From the NCBI RefSeq assembly GCF_001445655.1, contig NZ_LNBE01000001.1:373811-437810 (forward strand): 64,000 bases of DNA, read 5' to 3'. The position numbers and the translations under genes are program-made. Under the pieces are notes generated by a model. That model worked only from the letters and a program-made list of their open reading frames with translations. It had not been told where the DNA came from and made no database searches. This stretch comes from Streptomyces roseifaciens. GTDB lineage: Bacteria; Actinomycetota; Actinomycetes; Streptomycetales; Streptomycetaceae. Below are positions 55,005 to 64,000 of the stretch, one piece after another (positions within the stretch are counted from its first letter, which is position 1; every line of letters begins with the position of its first letter).

Positions 55005-56144
55005 TCAGGGGCCGAGTTGCGCTGTTGCGGCGTCGATCTCTTTGAGGGTGATGTTCTCGCTGCCGCTTTGGATCGCGATGACGGCGGCGGTGGAGACGAC
55101 GTAGGTGAGGGCTTTGAAATAGCCGCCGGTGCGCCGGTGCAGTTCGACGGCGTGTTTGCTCAGGGCGTGTTCCTCCAGCCGGTACAAGCTCAGGTCCGCC
55201 TCGAAGCCCATCAGCACCTCACGGAAGGTCTTTGGGTCCTCGGCGTTCAGTGGCAGGGGGTGCAGCCAGGTCACCGGCAGCAGCGCGCTGGGCGAGGGCG
55301 TCCCGGGCGCGGCCGGCTGCCCCGCCTGCTCGAGCCGCAGGCGGTTCTCCTCGCTGACCCGGGCGAGGTCCCCGGCCAGGACGCGGGCCTGATGCATCAG
55401 ATGGCTGGCGCCGGTGCCGCAGAAGACGAGGGCGATGCCGAGTTTGTCGCGCAAGTAGTCGAAGTAGGGCAGCACGCTTGCCAGCTGCTGTGCCGTGGCG
55501 CGGTTGATGTCGTCGATGAGCATCAGGCGGGTCTGCGTTGTCTCCAGGATGTAGTTGACCGACAAGGTCAGGTCGGGGTGCCGGCGCATCTCGAGGACTT
55601 CGGTGATGCTCTTCGGTTCGGGGGCCAGGCCCAGGTAGGAGGCGATCTCCCAGACCCAGTTCACCTTCGGCTCGGGTTCTGCAGGGGTGGTGATGTGCAC
55701 CACGGGAATCTTGTTGGGCTGCCTGCCGTTCATGGCGGTTTCGATCGCCCTTTGGGCGGCGCGCCCGACCGCCCGCAGCAAACAGGTCTTACCGGTTCCC
55801 GCAGGTCCGTCGATGACGTGGTCCATCAGGCCGTCCCGGCGGCCGCTGCTGTAATTGACTGCCTCGATGATCATGTCCTGCATGTGCGTCATCGCGTCGG
55901 TGGTCACCATCCGCAGATGCCGGTGGTAGGCGAGAGCCTGTTCGTCCTTCTTCCTGGCCGCAGCCCTCTCCTTGTCCGCAGCGGGGTCGCTGTCCGCCGC
56001 CAGCGCAGGCGACTTCACTTCCTCGTCGACGAAGTGGTTCCAGCCGGTGAGCTGGAACAGCGGCAGGGGCCGCATAGGAGTGTCCTTCAACTGCTGGCGC
56101 AGGCGTGCCTCACGCTTGTCGCGCAGTTCCACGGTCGCTTTCAT
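55005..56144 (-). CDS. tnsC: TnsC-like AAA+ ATPase of transposition operon 3
   Basis: The 379-residue ATPase has an N-terminal helical part (LRDKREARLRQQLKDTPMRP), Walker A DGPAGTGKTCLL near residue 114, Walker B RLMLIDDINRATAQQ, the sensor ALVFCGTGASHLMHQ and an alpha-helical C-terminus. It is the last gene of tniQ-tnsAB-tnsC, 122 bases after tnsAB. TnsC forms filaments on target DNA and activates the transposase. It shows no lesion and differs from the two other ATPases in this window. Confidence 0.85.
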   Translation of the reverse strand: MKATVELRDKREARLRQQLKDTPMRPLPLFQLTGWNHFVDEEVKSPALAADSDPAADKERAAARKKDEQALAYHRHLRMVTTDAMTHMQDMIIEAVNYSSGRRDGLMDHVIDGPAGTGKTCLLRAVGRAAQRAIETAMNGRQPNKIPVVHITTPAEPEPKVNWVWEIASYLGLAPEPKSITEVLEMRRHPDLTLSVNYILETTQTRLMLIDDINRATAQQLASVLPYFDYLRDKLGIALVFCGTGASHLMHQARVLAGDLARVSEENRLRLEQAGQPAAPGTPSPSALLPVTWLHPLPLNAEDPKTFREVLMGFEADLSLYRLEEHALSKHAVELHRRTGGYFKALTYVVSTAAVIAIQSGSENITLKEIDAATAQLGP

Positions 56145-56266
56145 CGCGCTGCTCCCTGGCGTGCGGTTGCCGTTTCATCCGTGCGGGCGGTGGTGGACGC
56201 GGAAGCCAGCCCTCAGCGGGCTGGCTTCCGCGTCCACCACCGCCCATGGGTCCCCGTGGCCGGCTG

Positions 56267-59200
56267 CTACATCTGCCAGGCACCGGCGTCTTCGCCCTCG
56301 TCGTCTTCTGGATCGAAGTCGTCGAGGAGCTCTGCGTCGACGACCTCCTGGAAGGCCAAAGGAGTCCCGTTCGCCAAGGCCTCTGCCAGGCTGTCGATAC
56401 CGTCGCCGGGAAAGAGGGCGTCGAGCGGATGCGGCCCCGGCCCGCTGCCGGCCGAGGCGCCTGCGCCGTCCGCACTGTCTGCGCCTGCGGGAAGCACCGG
56501 CGGGACGGGTGTGCTCAGCGGCGCCAGGGGGGAGACGGGCAGCGCGGGGGAGGGCCGCAGGGTCGACAGGTCGAACTCCTCGAGACCGGCGTAAGGGTCC
56601 TGGGCTACCTGGTCGGTGGCCAGCTCCAGCCCCTGGAAGGGCGGTTCGGCGCCGGTGCGCTTGGGCGGCGGCCTGTGGCTTCGGTGGCGCCTGCCGCGCC
56701 CGGCCAGGGCCAGGGCGATCGCCTCCTCGTCCTTCTCGCTGCCACCGGCGGCCTGGTGCTGTTCGGCGTGTTCTTGCCACATGTCCGCGGTCCACGGGTC
56801 ATGCAGCAGGTGCCGCAGCCTGAAGTCGCAGGTCACCCAGGTGCCTGCCGTGTGGTCGTACAGCCACACCCGTTCGGGGCGGTACGGATTGAAGCGGCAC
56901 TCCCACTTGTCGCCGCGGCCGGTGAGTTTGGAGCCGCCGCGCAGCAGGATCTCGCGGTAGTGGGCGGCGTCCTGCGCGATCGGCTGATACACCCTGTAGT
57001 CGATCATGAAGCCGTCTTTGCCGGGGGTGACCCACCGCGGCAACAGGAAGAAGCGGTTGGCGGCAGGGGAGAAGGGCACGGGCCGGTAGCCGCTGCGGGG
57101 GACCTGGACGGCGTACATGCCGTTGGGGGACAGCTCGGTGCCCGGCCGGAAAGGATCACGCAGTCCCGCATGGGGGGTCTGCTGGTACTCCAGTGCGACC
57201 CATTCCTGCGCCATCTGCTGGAGTTCGGCGATCGTGTACAGCGGCATCCGGTCGATGCCGCGGCCGCGTTTTTTGTGGCTGCGACCGGCCCAACCGTGCT
57301 TGACGTGCTGACTGAAGCCGTGTGCGAGGGTGATGAAGAAGCTTTCGGCGAGCGGCTTGTCGGCCGGGGTTTTCTTGCGTGCCGGGCGGCGGGCGATGCG
57401 CAGCCGGTCGCACACGGATGTGAAGTGCTCACTCACGTACGGGCTGCCCTGATCGTAGATGATCATTTCGGGGTGGATGACCGGGCGGGCGGCTGTGGCC
57501 TTCGTGAACCGCTCGTCGGCGGCCGCGAGCGCGCCGAACGGCAGGCTGGAGGCGGCGGCCGCGCTCGGCGGGTCCCAGCCGGGCATCACCGGCCACGGCG
57601 CGAACGCCTGGGCCAGCATCAGCGTCAGGTCGATCGCCCGGGTTGCCCGGCCTGCCCGTCCGCTCTCGGCGTCCCTGGGCCGGCTGGGGGTGATCATCAG
57701 GGCGATGATGCTGCGGCTGGCCACGTCGATGAGGACGGTCATCTCCGTGGCGACGGGCCGGCCGTCGTCGCCGCGGGCCCAGATCCGCAAGGGCGTGGTG
57801 TCGACCTGGGTCTGCTGCCCCGGCCGCAGGACGATCTCGCGGCCGCCGTGGGGCAGGGGCGGGGTGGCGGCCACGGCGACGCGGCCGCGAGTCGGCAGGT
57901 TCAGGAGGTCGGCCAGGCCGGACTCCCGCATCCGCAGATAGAAGGTAGAGCGTGAGGGCAGCAGGGCTGCCGCGGCGGCCGGATCGTCGAACTCCTCGCC
58001 GTGCCGCGAGCGCAGCAGGTCCTCCACCTCCTCGCGGATCACCTCGATGGTCACGTCTGAGTCGCGGGCACGCCGGGTCACCACCTCCTGCATCGCCTTG
58101 AGACATCGAGGGTCGGTGAAGCCGCCAGGGCGCTTGGTCCGCGGCGCGGGCAGCAGCACGGCCGCATTTTCGCCGGCCTCCTTCCACCTGCGTCGTTTGT
58201 CGGCGAGCGTGGCGGCAGCGCAGCGGATGCCGTCGGCGGCCAGGCGCGCCGACATCGCGGCACACCGCTGGGCCAGCGTCGTCCCCGGCCCGAACCCCCG
58301 TTCAGGTTCGCTTCGGCCCGGCGCCAGACCGGTGTCGATCTCCACCATGCGTGCATGCCACTGCTCCGCCTCCTCCCGGCGCTCGTGGTCCTCCGGGAGG
58401 CTCCAGCCGTGCAGGGCGGCGCCGGCATCCGGTGCGTCGGTGTCCAATACGGCGAAGTCCTCCGCACCCACCAGCCACCGGTACGACACCGCCTGAGGTG
58501 CCTGCCAGCCCTCACCGCAGTCCGCGCCTTGGGCAGTCAGGGTGACCTGCGGGCCTTGCCACGCCACCACCTCCCACTCGCGTCCCTGCCAGTGCACCTG
58601 CGCCCCGATCGACACCGACAGCGGCCTCCCCGACACTCCGCCCATGTGCCCTCCCTTCGCGCCCCGAGGACCCACTACCTGGGCGAGCGCGTTCTGCGGC
58701 GTCATCGCCCCGCCGCCGGACAGGAGCGACGGACTTGTCGCTCCGGGAAAGGTGTGCGACTTCGATGCCAGGACAGCCGGGCCGCCCTCACCTGGGCCGG
58801 GCACCTGCTCCCGTCCGTTGTCGGCCGGTCCGGCCCAGGCCACGGCGTCGGGCAGCAGCGGCTGCGTGATGTCGAAGCGCAGCCGCCGCTGCCACAGCAT
58901 CCGGTAGGCGAGATCCAGCCCGGTCAGCACATCCAGCCCGCTGGCCGCCACCCCCGCGCGCAGTCCCGTCGGCTCCGTGAACGCCTCCAGCAGTGCGGCC
59001 ACCCGGCTGTCCTCGCAGCCTGCGGGAAAGCGGTAGCCGGCCAGCCACGCCAGGTTCCGGCCGCGCACACCCGACGGCTCCTGCACCTGCCGCACCCGCC
59101 ACCCGGCCGCGCGGGCCACCGCCTGCAGCACCCGCAGCTTCGCCTCCGACACGCTCTCCGCACCGGCCGGCTCGAGCACCAGCACCTCACGCACACCACC

Positions 59201-59581
59201 GGAGGTACGGGCCACGAAGTCCGGGCGCCAGCGGCGATTCCTGCCTCGCTCCCGCCACCGCAACTCCACCGGGCCCGCGCTGAACGCCACCCAGGCCGGA
59301 TCGAAGTCCAGCTCCAGCGTGAGCCGCCACTGCCGCAGACTCGAGCACACCACCGTCCGACCCCCGCTCACCACCGGCCAATACGTGATGATGCCCTTCC
59401 GGCCCCGGTAGGGCACCGGCTCGCTGACCGGCCCGAACCCCTCCAGGCCCAGCCCCCGCAGCCGGTCCGCACCACCCGCATGCACCAGCCCGTCCGGCCC
59501 GCGGTACAACGCCACCACATCCCGGACCGCGTCCACCACATGCTCTTCCGACCACGCTCCGGGGTCCTCCGGCACGCTCAC
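56267..59581 (-). CDS. tnsAB: TnsA-TnsB fusion transposase
   Basis: One protein of about 1,104 residues. Residues about 60-240 resemble TnsA: VVCSSLRQWRLTLELDFDP, GRNRRWRPDFVART, EVLVLEPAGAESVSEAKLRV. TnsB follows a linker at about residue 315 (MGGVSGRPLSVSIGAQVHW), with HTH regions and the DDE core: D594 (QVDTTPLRIWA), D710 (IIYDQGSPYVSEH) and E746 (PLAESFFITL), a D(35)E spacing. A Mu-type C-terminal domain and an acidic tail (DDFDPEDDEGEDAG) for TnsC contact end the protein. I use GTG 59581, with GAGGGCAGG upstream; GTG 59629 is the alternative. The DDE core is intact. In the TnsA part the usual catalytic Glu appears as Ser and the Lys as Glu (by-eye alignment). Confidence 0.75.
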   Translation of the reverse strand: MSVPEDPGAWSEEHVVDAVRDVVALYRGPDGLVHAGGADRLRGLGLEGFGPVSEPVPYRGRKGIITYWPVVSGGRTVVCSSLRQWRLTLELDFDPAWVAFSAGPVELRWRERGRNRRWRPDFVARTSGGVREVLVLEPAGAESVSEAKLRVLQAVARAAGWRVRQVQEPSGVRGRNLAWLAGYRFPAGCEDSRVAALLEAFTEPTGLRAGVAASGLDVLTGLDLAYRMLWQRRLRFDITQPLLPDAVAWAGPADNGREQVPGPGEGGPAVLASKSHTFPGATSPSLLSGGGAMTPQNALAQVVGPRGAKGGHMGGVSGRPLSVSIGAQVHWQGREWEVVAWQGPQVTLTAQGADCGEGWQAPQAVSYRWLVGAEDFAVLDTDAPDAGAALHGWSLPEDHERREEAEQWHARMVEIDTGLAPGRSEPERGFGPGTTLAQRCAAMSARLAADGIRCAAATLADKRRRWKEAGENAAVLLPAPRTKRPGGFTDPRCLKAMQEVVTRRARDSDVTIEVIREEVEDLLRSRHGEEFDDPAAAAALLPSRSTFYLRMRESGLADLLNLPTRGRVAVAATPPLPHGGREIVLRPGQQTQVDTTPLRIWARGDDGRPVATEMTVLIDVASRSIIALMITPSRPRDAESGRAGRATRAIDLTLMLAQAFAPWPVMPGWDPPSAAAASSLPFGALAAADERFTKATAARPVIHPEMIIYDQGSPYVSEHFTSVCDRLRIARRPARKKTPADKPLAESFFITLAHGFSQHVKHGWAGRSHKKRGRGIDRMPLYTIAELQQMAQEWVALEYQQTPHAGLRDPFRPGTELSPNGMYAVQVPRSGYRPVPFSPAANRFFLLPRWVTPGKDGFMIDYRVYQPIAQDAAHYREILLRGGSKLTGRGDKWECRFNPYRPERVWLYDHTAGTWVTCDFRLRHLLHDPWTADMWQEHAEQHQAAGGSEKDEEAIALALAGRGRRHRSHRPPPKRTGAEPPFQGLELATDQVAQDPYAGLEEFDLSTLRPSPALPVSPLAPLSTPVPPVLPAGADSADGAGASAGSGPGPHPLDALFPGDGIDSLAEALANGTPLAFQEVVDAELLDDFDPEDDEGEDAGAWQM

Positions 59582-59723
59582 GCAGCCTGCCCTCGGCGAC
59601 TCCCGCCACACCGCGGCATCGCCCCGCACGCTGGCCCGAACCGTTCGGCGCGAGTGCCTGTGTCAGCTCCAGGTCTCCCACTGGGGGTGCCGCCCGCAGG
59701 CCGCTCTGTCCGGCTGCCGGGGC

Positions 59724-60866
59724 TCACATGTCGCATGCGGGCTGTCCCAGCTGCCAGGGCAGGCAAGACGCCGCCCCCAGCGCCTCGGTGGGCTGCGCCA
59801 CCTGCGTATGGCCGGGCGACAGCCGCAGTTCCTGCGGCAGGCCGACGCCCGACGTGGGCCTGCCGCTGAGCTCGCCGACGGCCTCGGGCGCCGTGGCGGC
59901 GGGGACACTGTGCCGCTGCAGCCAGTCCATCAGCGCCCACCGGCCGACCTGGAAGTCGACACCCCACTGATCCATCTGCTCCCGCATCTGATCCATCCAC
60001 CGAGTGCGGGCCTGCCCGTCGCGCTTGTTGGCGTGCTCGAAGGCGGCCAGGTGGGCGGCCATGGCCGCCGCCTCCGGCATCAGCACCAGCGGTGCCGCGG
60101 GCACCGCGTGTTCTCCAAGTCCCGCGTCCCGCGCCCGCTGCACCCAGCGTGGGGTGTCCGGCAGGTGTGTCCACCAGTGCACCGTGATCTGGAAGGCGTC
60201 GGCGAACAACTCCTCACCGGCCGGCCCGTAGCGCTGGTACAGGGCCTCGCGATCCCGGTGGGCTGCAATGGTCTGCGTCAGCAGCTTCAGCGACAACCCC
60301 CACGTACCACCGGTAGAGTCGCTGTCGGTAAACCGCAGATGCTCCAGACAGACCCGCCACCGGTCCGGGCTGATCATCCACACCGTCTCGTGCACCCCGC
60401 CGACGGCGGCGCACGTCCCGCACAGCGCCACCAGATGCCCCTGGCGCGGCAGCCATGGCCAGGTCCACACCGGTTCCCTGTCGGTGGCCGGCTCCAGCAG
60501 GTGGGCGGCCGTGCTCGGCAGACCCTCCTGCAGCGCACGGGCCGTGGTCCCGCACAGCACCGCCAGATACTCAAGCCCGCGCTCGTTGACGTACATCTCG
60601 GTGGTGGAGGGGTAGGTTCGCACCCGCGCCGGATCCCGCGAGGCCTTGCCGAAGCCCACACGCTCCAGCAGCTCCTCCAGATGAAGTCCCTGGCCGTGCG
60701 CGAGCCGGCTGACGTAACTGCCGGTCGACTCCCCTCGCACCGGCGCCACCCGCACCGGCAGCGGCTGCCGAGGGCCGAACCCCCATGCCTGAGCCGCCCG
60801 TTTCCCCACCTTCCGCCCCCTTTCCAGCTTGCCTGCGGCGGCCCTCAGCAGCCCGGCGCCTGTCAT
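59724..60866 (-). CDS. tniQ: TniQ-family target-selection protein of operon 3
   Basis: The 380-residue protein, from ATG 60866, has the family entry LPVRVAPVRGESTGSYVSRL and AHGQGLHLEELLERVGFGK. A zinc-finger region follows: LVALCGTCAAVGGVHETVWM ... WRVCLEHLRF. An unrecognised C-terminal half may contact DNA. The gene leads operon 3, an order (tniQ first) that differs from operon 1. It is divergent from the helicase gene. A longer frame from 60971 exists but would overlap the divergent control region. Confidence 0.75.
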   Translation of the reverse strand: MTGAGLLRAAAGKLERGRKVGKRAAQAWGFGPRQPLPVRVAPVRGESTGSYVSRLAHGQGLHLEELLERVGFGKASRDPARVRTYPSTTEMYVNERGLEYLAVLCGTTARALQEGLPSTAAHLLEPATDREPVWTWPWLPRQGHLVALCGTCAAVGGVHETVWMISPDRWRVCLEHLRFTDSDSTGGTWGLSLKLLTQTIAAHRDREALYQRYGPAGEELFADAFQITVHWWTHLPDTPRWVQRARDAGLGEHAVPAAPLVLMPEAAAMAAHLAAFEHANKRDGQARTRWMDQMREQMDQWGVDFQVGRWALMDWLQRHSVPAATAPEAVGELSGRPTSGVGLPQELRLSPGHTQVAQPTEALGAASCLPWQLGQPACDM

Positions 60867-61006
60867 GCTGCGCCGCCGCCGTGCTGTCGAACCCTCCTCA
60901 CCAGTCGAATACGCCGGAAAGGGTGAACTGGCCTCGAAAGGAAAACCGGCCACTGCCTCCGCGCCGACCATGAGATTCCCGGTACATGATCACGAGGGGG
61001 AGGCCG
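60867..61006. promoter_or_regulatory. Divergent control region, tniQ-3/HA helicase
   Basis: The 140 bases between the likely starts contain GAAAGG twice (60918, 60936) around GAACTGGCCTC. The GAGGGGGAGG at 60994-61003 is the helicase ribosome site. A transposon end might lie here or beyond the right edge. Confidence 0.4.
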
Positions 61007-63346
61007 GTGCTCGGGGCCGTATCCGAAGACCAGCTCACCGAAGACCAGGAAGATCCGTTCGTCACCCCGCTGCGTGGCCATCAGGCCATTGCCGTCCGCA
61101 ACACCGTCTCCGCGTTCCTCGACCACCACGCCCGCGTCAGCGTCGTGATGGCCACCGGCACCGGCAAGACCCACGTTGCCCTCCACGTCACCTACCGCAT
61201 CGCTCCGCGCGGCAACGTGATCCTCTTCGCCCCCAACATTCAACTGCTCTACCAGACCGCACAGGTCTGGCATCGCGAGGGCCGCCGCGGGCTGTACCTG
61301 ACCATCTGCAGTCAGGACGGCGTTGGCACGGTGCCCGGCGGTCTCCTGCGCGTCACCTCGGCCGAGGAACTGGCCCACCACGCTGCCCGGGCAGCAGCCT
61401 TCGGGCCGCTGAACGTTTTGTGCACCTATCACTCGCAGGACAAGGTCGAAGAGGCCCACCGCGAGCATCACCTCGCCCGCTGGGACCTCATAATCTGCGA
61501 CGAAGCCCACCGGACCGCCGGCGACGGCAACAAAGCCTGGGCGCACGTCCTGGACGATGCGCTCATCCCCGCCCGCCACCGCCTCCACCTGACCGCCACC
61601 CCTCGCGTTCTGGCCCCGAATGTAGGCGAGGACATCCTTGGCACCGACGTGATCGCCTCCATGGACGACCCGCGTCTGTACGGGCCCGTCGTCTACCGCC
61701 TCTCCCTGGCCGAGTCGATCGCCCAAGGGCTCCTGGCCGACTACGAGATCGTCGCTGTCGAAGTCACCGAGAACGACCTCAGACAGGCCCTGCGCAACAC
61801 CCGACGCATCGACGCCACCAGCGAAGGCCTACGCCTGGCAGCCGCACAGGTCGCCCTCCTACACGCCCAGCACCTCTACGACCTTCGCCGCACCCTCACC
61901 TTCCACACCTACATCGCCGACGCATCCGTCTATGCCGAAACCCTCACCGAGACCGCCGAGTTCATACCGCCGTACATGCGCTGCCACCTGGTCAGCAACG
62001 TGGTCCACAGCAAGACCGGCGCGGTCGCCCGCCGCGAACGGGTCCAGGAATTCATCGACACCCCCGCCCACGCCCCCACCGGAGAGGATCTTCCGCGCCG
62101 GGCGGTGCTCAGCAACTGCAACTGCTTCACCGAAGGCGTCGACATCCCCTCCCTGGACTCCATCCTGTTCGCCGAACCCAAGAGCAGCCCGATCCAGATC
62201 CTCCAGGCCGTCGGCCGAGCCCTGCGCCAGACCCCCGGACAAGGCAAGATCGCCCGCATCATCGTCCCCGTCTACCTCAGCCCGGACCAACAGCTCGAAG
62301 AAGGCGTCAAAGGCACCAGCTTCCACCTGCTGCACCAAATCCTCATCAGCCTCAGCGTCTGGGACGAACTCGTCTTCGACCGCATCCACTTCCTGGGCGG
62401 TGACCGCACCCTGCGCCCCTACACCCCCGCCCGCCCGCTGCGCGCCGACGAACTGATCGAACTGCTCCATCCCAAGAACACCCCCGCCCCCAACCAGATC
62501 TGGGACAGCGCCTACGAACACGCGCAGGCCTTCCACGCCCGACACGGACACGTGAACGTCCCAGACCGCCACCGCACCGACGACGGCTTCTACCTGGGCT
62601 GGTGGCTGGGCACGCAGCGCAGCCTGAACCAGCACGGCATGCTTCTGCCGGAGCGCGCCGAAGCCCTCGACCTGCTGGACATGCGATGGGAACACTCCCG
62701 CACCAGCATCGAGTTCACCCTCGACATGGCACGCGACTATGTAGCCCGGCACGGCCACCTCGTCCCCGCCCAGGGCGAGTCCCATGGCGGCATCCCTCTG
62801 GGAGCACGGCTCTCCCGGCTCCGCGCCGAAGCGGACCGCCGCGAACTGCCCTACTGCTACCACCGTGCCCTCACCGAGATCTACCCCTGGTGGAACAGCC
62901 GCTGGGACAAAACCGGGCGGTGGCGCTGCACCTACGCCGCCGTCGTGGCCGCCGCCCGCCGGAACACGGTGCCCTTCCCCGACCACGGCCCGGAACAGGC
63001 CGAAAACCCCTACAGCGAATGGCTGGCCGACCAGATCGCCGCCCTACCCCGCCTCACCACCACCCAGCATGAACTTCTCGGCCAGATCCCCCTGCGCCAC
63101 CCTCTCGCGTACCTGCTGCGCCGCCCCCGCGGATACTCGGCCTGGGCCTTCCACAAAGGACTGCGGGAGGCCTACCTGTTCCGCCGCGCCCACCAACACC
63201 TCGCCGTCCCCGCCACTTACCGAGGCAACGACCAAGGCCCCCCACTCCTACTGCGCCGCTGGCTGTCCGAACGCCGCCGGAACGTCACCCGGCTCACCAC
63301 ACAGCAGATCAACGCCCTGGAGGCGCTGGACATGCGATGGAGCTAA
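61007..63346 (+). CDS. DEAD/DEAH helicase with HA repeats
   Basis: The SF2 helicase of about 779 residues has LRGHQAIAVRNTVSAFLDH, motif I ATGTGKTHVALH, motif II ICDEAHRT, motif III HLTATPR, CNCFTEGVDIPSLDSILFAE and motif VI QAVGRALRQ. Five or so helicase-associated repeats follow from about residue 485 (WDSAYEHAQAFHARHGHVNV, LGWWLGTQRSLNQHGMLLPE, LDLLDMRWEHSR ... LEALDMRWS). Such HA helicases are found at Streptomyces telomeres and on plasmids. The damaged copy next to tap-tpg has the same C-terminal design. GTG 61007 has a strong ribosome site; ATG 60986 in frame is the alternative. Confidence 0.8.
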   Translation: MLGAVSEDQLTEDQEDPFVTPLRGHQAIAVRNTVSAFLDHHARVSVVMATGTGKTHVALHVTYRIAPRGNVILFAPNIQLLYQTAQVWHREGRRGLYLTICSQDGVGTVPGGLLRVTSAEELAHHAARAAAFGPLNVLCTYHSQDKVEEAHREHHLARWDLIICDEAHRTAGDGNKAWAHVLDDALIPARHRLHLTATPRVLAPNVGEDILGTDVIASMDDPRLYGPVVYRLSLAESIAQGLLADYEIVAVEVTENDLRQALRNTRRIDATSEGLRLAAAQVALLHAQHLYDLRRTLTFHTYIADASVYAETLTETAEFIPPYMRCHLVSNVVHSKTGAVARRERVQEFIDTPAHAPTGEDLPRRAVLSNCNCFTEGVDIPSLDSILFAEPKSSPIQILQAVGRALRQTPGQGKIARIIVPVYLSPDQQLEEGVKGTSFHLLHQILISLSVWDELVFDRIHFLGGDRTLRPYTPARPLRADELIELLHPKNTPAPNQIWDSAYEHAQAFHARHGHVNVPDRHRTDDGFYLGWWLGTQRSLNQHGMLLPERAEALDLLDMRWEHSRTSIEFTLDMARDYVARHGHLVPAQGESHGGIPLGARLSRLRAEADRRELPYCYHRALTEIYPWWNSRWDKTGRWRCTYAAVVAAARRNTVPFPDHGPEQAENPYSEWLADQIAALPRLTTTQHELLGQIPLRHPLAYLLRRPRGYSAWAFHKGLREAYLFRRAHQHLAVPATYRGNDQGPPLLLRRWLSERRRNVTRLTTQQINALEALDMRWS

Positions 63347-63417
63347 CCCGTCGACCACAAGAAGACCGCCCCGCCTCACCCCAAACGACGAACGACGATG
63401 AGGAACAAGGAGCCGTA

Positions 63418-63900
63418 ATGCTGAGCAGCAACCCTGCCGAGAAAGCCGAGGAAGAGACCGCAACCAGCGCTGTCCACGCACACTCCGACGCAGATACACG
63501 ATCTTCGCCGCCGTCGGTGTTGCTGGCGAACCCGAGCGATGTCGTGGCAGACGAGCTGTTCTACGCGACGGTAGAGGAATGCGAGGACTGCCGGACGATC
63601 TTGCTCGACTGCGCCGCACAGGACGCGCAAGCGGTGAAAAAGCTGGTGGACTGGGCATTCTGGATCACCTCCGAAGTACACGGCGGCCTTCCTGACGCAC
63701 TCGTGAACCCAAACCCACCCAAGGACACTCTTTTCCACCCCTCAGCCACCTTCTGCCGCCTCGCCGAGAGATACCGCACAGGTCAGACAAACAGTGCCGA
63801 CCATGTCCGCGGACCAGAGCAGCGCCGGGAAGTGGCGGATGACGCTGTCACCCTTGTGACCGGACTCGACCGGTACGGGGCAGACTTCCTCTACTGGTAA
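63418..63900 (+). CDS. Hypothetical protein after HA helicase
   Basis: The 160-residue protein, from ATG 63418 with AAGGAG upstream, has an acidic low-complexity N-terminus (NPAEKAEEETATSAVHAHSD) and a more ordered part: ATVEECEDCRTILLDCAAQD (three Cys), LVDWAFWITSEVHGGLPDAL, FCRLAERYRTG, ending GADFLYW. It lies 71 bases after the helicase, on the same strand. The family is unknown. Confidence 0.6.
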   Translation: MLSSNPAEKAEEETATSAVHAHSDADTRSSPPSVLLANPSDVVADELFYATVEECEDCRTILLDCAAQDAQAVKKLVDWAFWITSEVHGGLPDALVNPNPPKDTLFHPSATFCRLAERYRTGQTNSADHVRGPEQRREVADDAVTLVTGLDRYGADFLYW

Positions 63901-64000
63901 CCGCCCCTGCCAGACCGAACCTGATCCCACGGCAACGATGTGCCAGGATCACTCTGCAAAGAGGGGGGATCCCGGTGGGTTCGCTGCAGGTAGATGTACT
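63901..64000. other. Right edge, no gene supported
   Basis: AGAGGGGGGATCCCGGTGGG near 63961 could be a ribosome site and GTG start of a gene running out of the window. Confidence 0.3.

Noticed and set aside
54816..57955. Long plus-strand frames of 592 and 616 codons opposite tnsC and tnsAB
   Set aside because: They are antisense to genes with complete catalytic motifs and have typical antisense composition.
1..64000. CRISPR arrays
   Set aside because: No regularly spaced identical repeats with unique spacers were seen; the repeat clusters found are degenerate or coding. No cas-like gene was recognised, so operon 3 is not called CRISPR-associated.

Overview
The window is high-GC actinobacterial DNA with Streptomyces-type genes, and it reads as the accessory part of a linear replicon (a chromosome arm or a linear plasmid). 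The strongest clue is a tap-tpg telomere-maintenance operon at 45.9-48.1 kb, preceded by a small HTH gene and followed by a fragment of an HA-repeat helicase. A second, complete HA-repeat helicase lies at 61.0-63.3 kb. A replication-relaxation family gene at 2.2-3.2 kb and an initiator tRNA gene at 37.6 kb fit the same setting.

Layout. 0-1.5 kb: 3' part of a group II intron with a deleted maturase. 1.5-8.1 kb: small genes, a lipoprotein gene with an internal stop, an astacin-like protease operon and a MerR fragment. 8.5-14.2 kb: Tn7-like transposition operon 1 (tnsA, tniA, tniB, tniQ, minus strand), heavily decayed. 14.3-16.5 kb: remnant of a second Tn7-like operon. 16.7-19.6 kb: STAND/NB-ARC-TPR gene and partner. 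19.9-25.6 kb: truncated metallophosphoesterase, CBS-BON protein, an unrecognised protein, a vWA protein. 25.6-37.2 kb: long gene-free stretches around a secreted peptide, a divergent MFS/XRE pair, a hydrolase and a large LuxR (LAL) regulator; two of the gaps carry a diverged direct repeat. 37.6-41.8 kb: tRNA-fMet and a set of strongly frameshifted small genes. 42.0-44.0 kb: candidate toxin-immunity pair. 44.2-45.3 kb: IS1380 and MpaB remnants. 45.6-49.1 kb: telomere operon. 50.1-54.9 kb: three-gene operon with an SMC-like zinc-ribbon ATPase and a PD-(D/E)XK nuclease-like protein, the best candidate for an undescribed defence system. 55.0-60.9 kb: an apparently intact Tn7-like operon (tniQ, tnsAB fusion, tnsC). 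61.0-63.9 kb: HA helicase and an unknown gene.

The unusual content is three Tn7-like transposition modules in different states of decay, beside telomere-replication and defence genes. At least ten genes are broken by frameshifts, stops or internal deletions. Several frameshifts fall on C or G runs or on a perfect hairpin, so real decay and sequencing error must be told apart before these genes are called dead. All functions are read from motifs by eye; no database search was possible.
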